A stretch of DNA of 35,539 nt from positions 1-35,539 of the forward strand of contig CACPBQ010000018.1 of the NCBI GenBank assembly GCA_902632125.1, in the 5' to 3' direction. The position numbers were made by a program, and so were the translations under genes. This DNA comes from Paracoccaceae bacterium (GTDB lineage Bacteria > Pseudomonadota > Alphaproteobacteria > Rhodobacterales > Rhodobacteraceae). The notes beneath the pieces are model-generated. The model was not told the origin of the DNA and made no database searches. It saw only the letters and a list, made by a program, of their open reading frames with translations. Of this stretch, positions 7,834-15,302 are shown in pieces. Within the stretch, counting starts at the first letter, position 1. Each line of letters starts with the position of its first letter.

Positions 7834-9393
7834 ATGAACGAACAAGGGCAAAAGCGAAGGAGAGGAGGTGGAAGGGCTGGCAATGCTCTAAGGCGGGGTT
7901 CAGCTTCGATAGAACAAATGCCTTGGCATTTACCGGTTAATACCGACTCACCTACCGAGCCACTTGACGAAGACGGCATCATGGCAATTCATGAAGGATC
8001 AATGCGTATTTTAGAGGAGATTGGTGTTGAATTTTTAAATGAAAAAGCATTGAGCATATTGAAAAAAGCGGGATGTAAAATCAGTGGTCAAAATGTTCGC
8101 ATGGATCGCGAATTTGTGATGGAAATGGTAGCACAGGCTCCGTCGAAGTTTGATATTACTCCACGGAACGTAAAGAGAAAGATCACCGTGGGTGGCCCTC
8201 ATATTTTATTTGGTAACGTATCGTCACCCCCCGCCTACTGGGATTTAGAAATCAACAAAAAAGTACCTGGTTCAAGGGAAATGTGTGCTAACTTTTGCAA
8301 GTTAAGCCAATACTTTAATTGTATTCATTTTCTTGGTGGTTATCCTGTAGAACCAGTTGATTTACATCCAAGCACGCGGCATTTAGATGCTGTTTTCGAT
8401 AAGCTGATTTTATCTGACAAGGTAGCTCATGCCTATAGTTTGGGTAAAGAAAGAGTCGAGGATGTGATGGAAATGGTCCGCATCGCAGGTAATTTGAGCC
8501 ATGATGAATTTGAGGCGGGTCCTAAAATGTTTACAAATATAAACTCAACATCTCCCCTGAAACATGATGAGCCTATGTTGGATGGTTGGATGAGATTAGC
8601 AAAAAAAAATCAGGCTCTTATTGTTACACCCTTCACTTTAGCAGGAGCTATGGCTCCAGTGACAATGGCTGGGGCAGTTGCGCAATCCATAGCAGAGGCT
8701 CTTTGCGTGGTTGCTTTGGCCCAATATATCCGACCTGGAGCCGCATGTGTAATTGGAACTTTTACGTCAAATGTTGATATGAAATCTGGTGCGCCTGCAT
8801 TTGGCACCCCCGAATATATGCGAGCCACTCAAATGACAGGGCAACTTGCCAGATTTTACGGATTGCCTATGCGTTCATCAGGCGTCTGTGCAGCGAATGT
8901 TCCCGATGGACAATCAATTTGGGAAACTTCGAATAGTCTATGGGCGGCGGTACAATCTGGAACGAACTTGGTTTATCATGCGGCGGGTTGGTTAGAAGGT
9001 GGCCTGATCGCTAGTCCTGAAAAATTTGTTATGGATTGTGAAATTTTACAGCAAATCCAACGATATTTTGATCCTATGTTAATCTCAACGAAAACGGAAG
9101 ATATAGCTATTGATGCCATAAAAGAAGTTGGTAACGATGGGCACTTTTTTGGTATCCAACACACCCAGGAGCGTTATTCACAGGCATTCTACCAACCATT
9201 TCTCTCCGATTGGCGAAATTTTGAGGCCTGGGAAGTAGCTGGTGGTACTTGGACAGCAGAGCGTGCACATAAAAAGTATAAGATGATTTTAAATGAATTT
9301 GAGGCGCCCGAAATAGCTCCAGATATAAAAGATGAACTCGTAGATTACGTCGCTCGAAGAAAATCTGCGGGTGGAGCTCCTACTGATTATTGA
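7834..9393 (+). CDS. Trimethylamine methyltransferase (MttB) superfamily protein, non-pyrrolysine type
   Basis: This 519-residue protein belongs to the MttB/COG5598 superfamily, whose members move a methyl group from a quaternary amine to a corrinoid protein. The frame has no internal TAG, so it is not the pyrrolysine trimethylamine enzyme. It resembles the large marine-alphaproteobacterial group with an Arg/Gly-rich N-terminus (KRRRGGGRAGNALRRG, 8-23), followed by QMPWHLPVN and EGSMRILEEIGVEFLNEKA. A characterised relative demethylates glycine betaine, but the substrate here is unknown. A strong AGGAGG precedes the ATG. No corrinoid-binding protein or reductive activator gene is adjacent, so partners must be elsewhere. 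An A9 run (8601-8609) is intact in frame. Confidence 0.88.
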   Translation: MNEQGQKRRRGGGRAGNALRRGSASIEQMPWHLPVNTDSPTEPLDEDGIMAIHEGSMRILEEIGVEFLNEKALSILKKAGCKISGQNVRMDREFVMEMVAQAPSKFDITPRNVKRKITVGGPHILFGNVSSPPAYWDLEINKKVPGSREMCANFCKLSQYFNCIHFLGGYPVEPVDLHPSTRHLDAVFDKLILSDKVAHAYSLGKERVEDVMEMVRIAGNLSHDEFEAGPKMFTNINSTSPLKHDEPMLDGWMRLAKKNQALIVTPFTLAGAMAPVTMAGAVAQSIAEALCVVALAQYIRPGAACVIGTFTSNVDMKSGAPAFGTPEYMRATQMTGQLARFYGLPMRSSGVCAANVPDGQSIWETSNSLWAAVQSGTNLVYHAAGWLEGGLIASPEKFVMDCEILQQIQRYFDPMLISTKTEDIAIDAIKEVGNDGHFFGIQHTQERYSQAFYQPFLSDWRNFEAWEVAGGTWTAERAHKKYKMILNEFEAPEIAPDIKDELVDYVARRKSAGGAPTDY

Positions 9394-9408
9394 ATTAGGA
9401 AATAACTT

Positions 9409-10278
9409 TTATATTTTCAGCTTTTTTAATTTGTACAAATTAAAAAGATTAAAGAAAGATAGAGCTGTAATAACTATAATTCCGCCGACAATAGCGTATT
9501 TTCCCGGGTGTTCGCCTAAAACGAACCAAACTAAAATTGGTGCTAAAACAGACTCGAGTAAAATAAGCAAAGAAACTTCTGAAGAACTGATAAAACGTGG
9601 GCCCAATGTTAGTAAACAAGAGGAAGCTCCGATAAATAATCCATGCATTAAAATTAAATGCCAAATTTCTGGTGGTACCTCAAATGGTGAAACAAAGAAA
9701 GAAAGCACCAGAGCGCCGCCAACATATCCGATTGGAATTGCAGGTACCATCGAAATTGTCCTCGCCGAGCGAACGGCTGTTAAAGCTGCTGCAAAAGCGA
9801 TTGAAACATAAACTGCCCAGATGTCACCCTTCCATGATGCAAGCTGTATCGTGGTAGATCCGTAAGCGATAAAACATAAACCAATAGCAACAATTGCCAT
9901 AGTAAGCACCATTAGTATTTTGATTGGTTCGCCTAAAAAGATACGGCTGAATATTGCAGCGAAAACTGGCATTGAAGCTAATATAAATACGACATTTGCA
10001 ACACTGGTATTCGCAATTGCTAAAACGAACGCGGGAGCAGTGCTTGCTATTAAAATTGTATAAATTAAACTAGAAAGTCCAGCAGCAAAAACATTCTTAA
10101 AACCACGCATTCCATGAAATAAAGCGACTATAAAAAGTACAAAAATACCAGAAATTAAGCTCCGCCAAAAAGCTATGACCATAGGCTCAGCGTAAATTAA
10201 CCGAACAAATAGAGAATCAGGCACAACCAATAAAACGCCAATGGAAGTTATTAGAAGGCCTTTAAGATGCGCACCCAA
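9409..10278 (-). CDS. EamA-family (drug/metabolite superfamily) transporter
   Basis: An inner-membrane carrier of 289 residues with two EamA repeats, about ten membrane segments in all, beginning at GLLITSIGVLLVVPDSLFV. WKGDIWAVYVSIAFAAALTA introduces the second half. EamA carriers export metabolites or amino acids, and substrate cannot be read from sequence. The start is TTG at 10278, supported by AGGGG eight bases upstream on the minus strand; the next in-frame Met is after the first membrane helix. The C-terminus is lysine-rich (NLYKLKKLKI) and is encoded across a 24-bp palindrome. It converges on the mttB-like gene with 15 bases between stops. Confidence 0.9.
   Translation of the reverse strand: MGAHLKGLLITSIGVLLVVPDSLFVRLIYAEPMVIAFWRSLISGIFVLFIVALFHGMRGFKNVFAAGLSSLIYTILIASTAPAFVLAIANTSVANVVFILASMPVFAAIFSRIFLGEPIKILMVLTMAIVAIGLCFIAYGSTTIQLASWKGDIWAVYVSIAFAAALTAVRSARTISMVPAIPIGYVGGALVLSFFVSPFEVPPEIWHLILMHGLFIGASSCLLTLGPRFISSSEVSLLILLESVLAPILVWFVLGEHPGKYAIVGGIIVITALSFFNLFNLYKLKKLKI
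9423..9446. repeat. Perfect 24-bp AT-rich palindrome at the mttB-like/eamA convergence
   Basis: The 24 bases read identically on both strands (half-site TTTTTAATTTGT, centre TTGT/ACAA). They lie inside the last codons of the EamA gene and 30 bases past the mttB-like stop. In RNA this would fold as a ten-pair AU hairpin with a GUAC loop on either transcript. No U-tract follows on either strand, so it is not a canonical intrinsic terminator. Confidence 0.5.
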
Positions 10279-10651
10279 TTTTTAGTCCCCTATAAACAAA
10301 GATAATTGTAGAATTTCAATAGTTCAAATCTGATTAGTTTCATTCTTGAGCAAGGAAAAGGCTTATAATCTCTGGCGGCTAACATAAATTTAATCGCATG
10401 ACCGAACCAGTTTCGAAAAGGAGTATTAAACTCTGCTATAAATAAATTGTTTAATTTTGCAATAAAGAGCCAAAAAAATTGAAAAAAGCCAGCAAACCAG
10501 TGATAGTTATGCCGATATTTATCATCAATCTAAATAAAAGCATCTGTAAGCCAAGATTAAATATAGGTCTTCTATTTTGCGTAAAAAAGTTGTTCATTTA
10601 AGTTTTTCTAAATATTGAGGGTTACATAAAATTTATGGAAAAATTTGAAAA
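10279..10651. other. Intergenic spacer with no recognised gene
   Basis: This is the longest gene-free stretch in the window. In six frames I find only very short open frames with no credible ribosome-binding site and no family resemblance. These include a 15-codon ATG frame near 10398, a 40-codon TTG frame from 10480 and an eight-codon ATG frame at 10635-10661. I checked for the hallmarks of tmRNA, RNase P RNA and SRP RNA and did not see them. TATAAT occurs near 10365 but lacks a good -35. The stretch ends in a terminator-like hairpin, so an unannotated small RNA is possible. Confidence 0.4.
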
Positions 10652-10678
10652 AAGTAGTTGATGTACTACTTCTTTTTT
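10652..10678 (+). terminator. Intrinsic-terminator-like hairpin before the zinc-ribbon ORF
   Basis: AAGTAGT (10652-10658) pairs with ACTACTT (10665-10671) around a six-base loop, followed by C and six T. That is the shape of a rho-independent terminator, although the stem is AT-rich and therefore weak. It lies immediately upstream of the GGAGAG ribosome-binding site of the next ORF. It could end a transcript from the preceding spacer or attenuate the ORF. Confidence 0.5.
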
Positions 10679-10691
10679 ATTGGAGAGTAAA

Positions 10692-10838
10692 ATGCGTAGA
10701 GTTAAAGACATCGATTGCGAAAAGTGTGGGCAAGGTTTTAGCGCGAGTGAGCATACGCAATGTCCCCGATGCGCAAAGCAAGAAAACACAGAATTAGATA
10801 GCGTGGTTTCTGAGTTCAATTCCTTAAACGCGACATAA
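10692..10838 (+). CDS. Small zinc-ribbon-like protein, function unknown
   Basis: This 48-codon ORF has two CxxC knuckles: CEKC at residues 9-12 and CPRC at 24-27, eleven residues apart. That is the layout of a minimal zinc ribbon. The tail (28-48) is acidic to neutral with no membrane segment. I do not recognise a named family. Evidence that it is real: a GGAGAG ribosome-binding site five bases before the ATG, two properly spaced Cys pairs that chance rarely gives, and isolation from other genes. A terminator-like hairpin ends 13 bases before the ATG. No partner gene is adjacent. Possible roles include binding RNA, DNA or another protein; none can be assigned. Confidence 0.6.
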   Translation: MRRVKDIDCEKCGQGFSASEHTQCPRCAKQENTELDSVVSEFNSLNAT

Positions 10839-10983
10839 GTCAAATTTATTGTATTGGTTAGACACATGTAAATGTTGTTATATTACTATGTACCTAACTT
10901 CTTGTAATGATTTCGAAGCTTGCCAGAAAGCTATAAGTTTTGGTCGTGATATTTCTTTTTTTACGTTTGTAAACTAATGTTTG

Positions 10984-11058
10984 TGGCAGCCCGTAGGGGA
11001 ATCGAACCCCTCTTTCCAGGTTGAAAACCTGGCGTCCTAACCGATAGACGAACGGGCC
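10984..11058 (-). tRNA. tRNA-Glu (anticodon TTC)
   Basis: A complete 75-nt cloverleaf is on the minus strand. The acceptor stem is GGCCCGT/ACGGGCT, the D-arm GTC...GAC contains GGTTA, and the anticodon stem CCAGG/CCTGG encloses TTTTCAA with anticodon TTC. The variable loop is four bases, and the T-arm AGGGG/CCCCT encloses TTCGATT. The discriminator is G and CCA is encoded. The first acceptor pair is G1-U72, a wobble. Gene order suggests a single tRNA transcript between the zinc-ribbon ORF and recJ. Confidence 0.97.
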
Positions 11059-11103
11059 ACTTATGTAACAAGCGGTTTGTAGGCAATCATCTAAAAAGGC
11101 GCA

Positions 11104-11109
11104 AGTCAA
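11104..11109 (-). promoter_or_regulatory. Candidate -35 element for tRNA-Glu
   Basis: On the minus strand TTGACT, followed by TGCGCC, lies 45 bases before the tRNA 5' end. This is a strong -35-like hexamer in an otherwise AT-rich spacer. At 16-18 bp spacing the -10 is poor (TTGCCT or neighbours), so the promoter is only partly supported. Confidence 0.35.
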
Positions 11110-11148
11110 AAAAATAGATTTTTAAAATTTCTTTGCTCTGAGAAATTA

Positions 11149-12888
11149 CTAAATAGCAAATTGTGCGTCTTCTAAGCGCAATTGAACATTTCTTTTACCT
11201 CGCCAGTGGTTGATATCAAGTTTCCCACAAAGATGTACTAACCGTCCGTTATGGTTTTCAAGAACTTGACCCAAGTTATTATCAAACGCTTTAAAGCTAA
11301 TCGCATCCAAAGACCCAGAATGATCGCCAAACCTAATTTTGAGGTGATCTGTTCCAATACGTTTTAGAAAGTTAATTTGCATGTTTGCGAACACAAAAGT
11401 TGGAGCTTTGGCGCCCGGGCCATATGGCCCAGCAGAGTTTAACAACTCAACGAGTTCCAATGTTGCTGCGCTAGGAAGTAGAAGCGCATCTATTTTTATT
11501 TTTGGGGTGCGATCTATTAAATTATGCTGTTTTTTTATGATTTCGTTGAGGCGATACATTGCCTTTTCCAAATTTTCTTTAACTAAGCTCAAACCCACGG
11601 CCATTTTGTGCCCACCCCCAGTTATCAACAATCCTTCGCTGACCAATTTTTGGATAGCGAAGCCAAGGTCCACACCAGAAATGGATCTGCCAGAACCTTT
11701 TCCAATTGCTCCATTAAAACCTATCACTACGGAAGGCAGATTAGTGGTTTCCTTAATCCGCGAGGCTACTATTCCTAAAACGCCTGGGTGCCATGAATCC
11801 CCTGCTGCCCACGCAAGTGAGTCTGTATCATTTCGATGCATTGCTTGTACAAGTGCCATCTCTTTAATTTGTTTTTCAAGTTCTTGGCGCTCAGTATTCA
11901 ATTGGTCTAGACGCGCGGCTATCGCACTCGCGGTGTGAGGATCTTGGGAAATCAGTAATTGAGCGCCCAAGTCTGGTTTTCCTATTCTTCCCCCAGCGTT
12001 AATCCTTGGGCCTAACAAAAAACCAAGGTGATAAGCAGAAAGGGTTTGGTCAATTTTTATCTGATCTGATAAAGCTGCAAGGCCTACCCGTTTCCTTTGA
12101 GCTAAAATTTTTAAGCCCTGTCTAACAAAAGCTCTATTGACCCCTATTAAAGGAGCCACATCAGCGATAGTAGCAAGGGCTACCAAATCTAACATGTTTA
12201 TTAAATCAGGAGATTTTTCATTGCTGACCCTTAGTAAGCGTCGCATTTCTACCAAGCATAAAAAAATAACTGCGGCGGCACATAGGTGGCTAAGATTTCC
12301 TATTTCGTCTTGCCTATTAGGATTAACAACTGCATGACACTCAGGCAGATTTTCATTTGCCAAATGATGGTCTAAAACTATCAAATCGCATGTTTGAACG
12401 CTTTCGATTGCTTCATGGCTCAGAGTTCCGCAGTCAACGCAAATAATTAGAGAGTGAGCGCTTTCTAATAGTTGCAATGCCTCAATATTTGGCCCAAAAC
12501 CTTCTTTAATTCGATCGGGCACATAAAGCGTACATTCAACATTAAAAAATCGAAACCAATCTATCAAAAGGGCTGCCGAGCAGCCACCGTCCACGTCATA
12601 ATCTGCAAATATTGCAACTTTTTCACCGGTTTTTGCTGCACGCAAAATTCTCTTTGCAGCTTTTGTCATATCTTTCAATTTAGCCGGTTCTGGCATCAAT
12701 TCTCTGAGAGTGGGATCAAGATAACTAGCAGCAGAATTTGAGTCTACATTTAAGCGGCTCAAAACAGCGCATAGTTCGATAGGTAGATCGGTTTCCTGAA
12801 AAAGTTTTTCTTGATTTCTTTCTTGCTCAGGATCAGGTCCGATCCATTCGTTTGCTAAAATAGATTTTTCAATACCAAGATAGCTCAA
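11149..12888 (-). CDS. recJ: Single-stranded-DNA-specific exonuclease RecJ
   Basis: This 5'-3' exonuclease on single-stranded DNA serves recombination, mismatch and base-excision repair. The 579 residues carry the DHH-phosphoesterase metal motifs: FADYDVDGG (94-102), CVDCG (150-154), VLDHHLAN (171-178) and NAGGRIGKPDLG. The DHHA1 part follows, with GSGRSISG and GGGHKMAVG, and an OB-fold-like C-terminus. The start is TTG at 12888, six bases after the glpX stop and without a clear Shine-Dalgarno sequence, so translation probably depends on coupling to glpX. It is the last gene of the hom-glpX-recJ block, an arrangement familiar in Alphaproteobacteria. Confidence 0.96.
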   Translation of the reverse strand: MSYLGIEKSILANEWIGPDPEQERNQEKLFQETDLPIELCAVLSRLNVDSNSAASYLDPTLRELMPEPAKLKDMTKAAKRILRAAKTGEKVAIFADYDVDGGCSAALLIDWFRFFNVECTLYVPDRIKEGFGPNIEALQLLESAHSLIICVDCGTLSHEAIESVQTCDLIVLDHHLANENLPECHAVVNPNRQDEIGNLSHLCAAAVIFLCLVEMRRLLRVSNEKSPDLINMLDLVALATIADVAPLIGVNRAFVRQGLKILAQRKRVGLAALSDQIKIDQTLSAYHLGFLLGPRINAGGRIGKPDLGAQLLISQDPHTASAIAARLDQLNTERQELEKQIKEMALVQAMHRNDTDSLAWAAGDSWHPGVLGIVASRIKETTNLPSVVIGFNGAIGKGSGRSISGVDLGFAIQKLVSEGLLITGGGHKMAVGLSLVKENLEKAMYRLNEIIKKQHNLIDRTPKIKIDALLLPSAATLELVELLNSAGPYGPGAKAPTFVFANMQINFLKRIGTDHLKIRFGDHSGSLDAISFKAFDNNLGQVLENHNGRLVHLCGKLDINHWRGKRNVQLRLEDAQFAI

Positions 12889-12894
12889 GTTAAA

Positions 12895-13860
12895 TTATTT
12901 CGCTGGATTTTTATAAATCATTCGACGTATTGATCCTGTTTTAGAACGCATGAGAATTGTCTCCGTGGTGATAAAGCCCACCTCTCTTTTTATAGGAGGA
13001 AGTAAAGAGCCTCCTGTTACACCAGTTGCTGCGAAAATAACGTCCTGAGTGATCATTTCATCCTTAGTGTAAATACGATCAAAATTGGTTATACCTGCTT
13101 TCTTAGCGCGAGCCTTCTCGTGTTCATTGCGAAAAATGAGCCGACCGTAGATTTGTCCGCCCATGCATTTCAACGCTGCAGCAGCAAGTACGCCTTCAGG
13201 TGCTCCGCCAATCCCCATGTATATATCGATTCCAGTTTTATTTGGCTCTGCGCAGTGCATAACCCCTGCCACATCACCATCGGTAATCAAGCGAATTGCT
13301 GCCCCAGTGGAGCGTACATCTTCAATAATATTTTGGTGTCGTGGTCTATCCAATATACACACTGTTATATCTTTTGGACCGCATCTTTTTGCTTTAGACA
13401 AAGAAATAATTCGTTCACGAGGAGACATATCTAAAGTGACCACATCAGCTTTGTAGCCTGGTCCAATTGCAAGCTTTTCCATATAAACGTCAGGAGCATG
13501 TAGCATCGAACCTCGTGGTCCCATGGCAATTACAGTCAGTGCGTTGGGCATATCTTTGGCAGTCAAGGTTGTGCCTTCAAGCGGGTCTAAGGCAATATCG
13601 ACACCAGGTCCATTTCCTGTGCCAACCTCTTCGCCAATATAAAGCATGGGTGCTTTATCCCTTTCTCCCTCTCCAATTACAACAAAACCAGAAATGTCTA
13701 ATTTATTTAATTGATCTCGCATGGCATTTACCGCAGCTTGATCTGCCGCTTTTTCATCACCGCGGCCTATCAAATCTGCAGACGCAATCGCAGCTGCTTC
13801 AGAAACGCGCGCTAAGCCCAACGATAGCATACGGTCGTTAAAATCGGTTTTAACACTCAT
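12895..13860 (-). CDS. glpX: Class II fructose-1,6-bisphosphatase
   Basis: The enzyme hydrolyses fructose-1,6-bisphosphate to fructose-6-phosphate, the committed gluconeogenic step; many GlpX enzymes also accept sedoheptulose-1,7-bisphosphate. The 321 residues match the family. Metal and substrate motifs are GEGERDKAPMLYIGEEVG (63-80) and ALDPLEGTT (90-98), with GIGGAPEGVLAA later. It lies 23 bases after hom and six before recJ on the same strand. No class I Fbp is in the window. With fsa nearby it supplies sugar phosphates, though co-regulation is not shown. The Shine-Dalgarno sequence is weak (GGGA, far from the ATG). Confidence 0.96.
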   Translation of the reverse strand: MSVKTDFNDRMLSLGLARVSEAAAIASADLIGRGDEKAADQAAVNAMRDQLNKLDISGFVVIGEGERDKAPMLYIGEEVGTGNGPGVDIALDPLEGTTLTAKDMPNALTVIAMGPRGSMLHAPDVYMEKLAIGPGYKADVVTLDMSPRERIISLSKAKRCGPKDITVCILDRPRHQNIIEDVRSTGAAIRLITDGDVAGVMHCAEPNKTGIDIYMGIGGAPEGVLAAAALKCMGGQIYGRLIFRNEHEKARAKKAGITNFDRIYTKDEMITQDVIFAATGVTGGSLLPPIKREVGFITTETILMRSKTGSIRRMIYKNPAK

Positions 13861-13883
13861 AATTTTGATATCAATCCCGTTTG

Positions 13884-15170
13884 TTACACTGTTTCTATTC
13901 GTATTGCCACTGGTTGAGATACTAGCACTTCAGTATTTGGTAATTCTTTAATCGCTCTCATTAAATTTTCGTGTTTGATCTCATGCGTCACTATTAAAAC
14001 AGGGGCATTTTCGTCTTCATGACCATATTGCCGCATGCGATCAATCGAGACATTATATAGACTAAGAATTTTAGTTATTTTAGCTAGTGCGCCAGGTTCG
14101 TCATGGATAAGCAGTCTTAAATAATATGGTGCGGGTGTTTGTGATTTGGAAGATGACACCTTTTGTAGTATTTTTGCAGGCTGGCCAAAGGTTGGTAATC
14201 TGATACCGCGAGCCAGATCCACCACGTCAGAGACAACAGCACTGGCAGTTGGACGTTCGCCGGCTCCGGCTCCACAAAGCATGATTTGGCCGGCCTGATC
14301 GCCCTCTATAACTATCATATTAGTTCCACCTTCAAGCTGGCCTAAAGGTGAGTCCGAAGGAACTAGGCAAGGGCTCATTCGCTGTTCCAATCCACTGTCG
14401 GTAATTTGACTAACGCCCAATAATTTTATTCTAAATCCCATATCTGCGGCTTGTTTAATGTCGTCAATTGTTATCTTGTCGATACCATCCAATTCAACTT
14501 CAGCGAAATTTATTTCCGTACCAAAAGCAAGTGATGAAAGTATTGAAAGTTTGTGGGCAGCATCTATTCCTCCAATGTCAAGATTAGGGTCTGCCTCTAA
14601 ATAGCCTAATTTATCAGCTTCTGAAAAAACCTCTTCATAGCTTAATCCACCGGATTCCATTCTGGTCAAAATATAATTACAGGTGCCATTCATAACGCCC
14701 ATAACTTTATTAATAGTATTACCTGTCAAACCCTCTGTTAGAGACTTAATAACTGGGATTCCACCAGCAACAGCAGCTTCAAATCTTAAAGCTGTCCCAT
14801 TCTTTTCAGCTTTTAAAGCTAGCTCATGACCGTGATGAGCTAAAAGAGCTTTATTCGCTGTAACAACATCTTTCCCTTTGCTGATTGCGATCCCAACAGC
14901 CTCTTTGGCAACCCCTTCATGTCCACCAATAAGTTCGATAAAAACATCAATATCCCCTCTAGTAGCAAGTGAAATTGGATCGCCTTCCCATTGGTACGAA
15001 GACAAATCTAGCCCTCTGTCTTTCGTCTTTGATTTTGCTGAAATAGCAGAAATCAAAATCTTTCTTCCGGTTCGCGCTTCTAGGAGCGGTAGCTTAGTTT
15101 GAATTATCTTGATTACGCCCACACCAACAGTGCCTAACCCGGCAATACCAAGCCTTAGGGGTTTAGTCAT
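13884..15170 (-). CDS. hom: Homoserine dehydrogenase
   Basis: The enzyme reduces aspartate semialdehyde to homoserine with NAD(P)H, the branch point to threonine and methionine. The 428 residues show a Rossmann GLGTVG (11-16), VMNGTCNYILTRM, and DIGGIDAAHKLSIL with the catalytic-type lysine. A C-terminal ACT domain (YLRLLIHDEPGALAKIT onward) usually mediates threonine feedback. It is monofunctional, with no aspartokinase part. AAGGA lies eight bases before the ATG. As first gene of hom-glpX-recJ its promoter should be in the 132-bp spacer shared with the TetR gene, so the palindrome there could influence it too. Confidence 0.97.
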   Translation of the reverse strand: MTKPLRLGIAGLGTVGVGVIKIIQTKLPLLEARTGRKILISAISAKSKTKDRGLDLSSYQWEGDPISLATRGDIDVFIELIGGHEGVAKEAVGIAISKGKDVVTANKALLAHHGHELALKAEKNGTALRFEAAVAGGIPVIKSLTEGLTGNTINKVMGVMNGTCNYILTRMESGGLSYEEVFSEADKLGYLEADPNLDIGGIDAAHKLSILSSLAFGTEINFAEVELDGIDKITIDDIKQAADMGFRIKLLGVSQITDSGLEQRMSPCLVPSDSPLGQLEGGTNMIVIEGDQAGQIMLCGAGAGERPTASAVVSDVVDLARGIRLPTFGQPAKILQKVSSSKSQTPAPYYLRLLIHDEPGALAKITKILSLYNVSIDRMRQYGHEDENAPVLIVTHEIKHENLMRAIKELPNTEVLVSQPVAIRIETV

Positions 15171-15274
15171 TTACGATCCTTATAAATAGCTTTCACTGCG
15201 ATTTATGTATATTGAGATCGAACCCCATGCAATCTATAAGATCCAATAAGTCTTTTAAATATTAGGGTTTTTTT

Positions 15275-15288
15275 TGAACAATTGTTCA
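15275..15288. promoter_or_regulatory. Perfect 14-bp palindrome, likely TetR-family operator
   Basis: TGAACAATTGTTCA is perfectly symmetric and lies 14 bases before the TetR-type ATG, right after a T8 run. TetR regulators usually bind such palindromes beside their own gene and autorepress. The position would block transcription or initiation of the regulator. It is 105 bases from hom and may matter less there. Confidence 0.6.
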
Positions 15289-15302
15289 GTTAATATCTTA
15301 GC

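Noticed and set aside
10327-10336. T-loop-like GTTCAAATC suggesting a tRNA or tmRNA remnant
   Set aside because: No acceptor, D or anticodon stems could be built around it on either strand.
10480-10602. A 40-codon TTG-start frame in the spacer
   Set aside because: No Shine-Dalgarno sequence, rare start, no recognisable domain.
11381-11938. A 185-residue open frame antisense to recJ
   Set aside because: It lies wholly inside recJ, has no family resemblance and no credible ribosome-binding site; recJ itself carries all DHH motifs.
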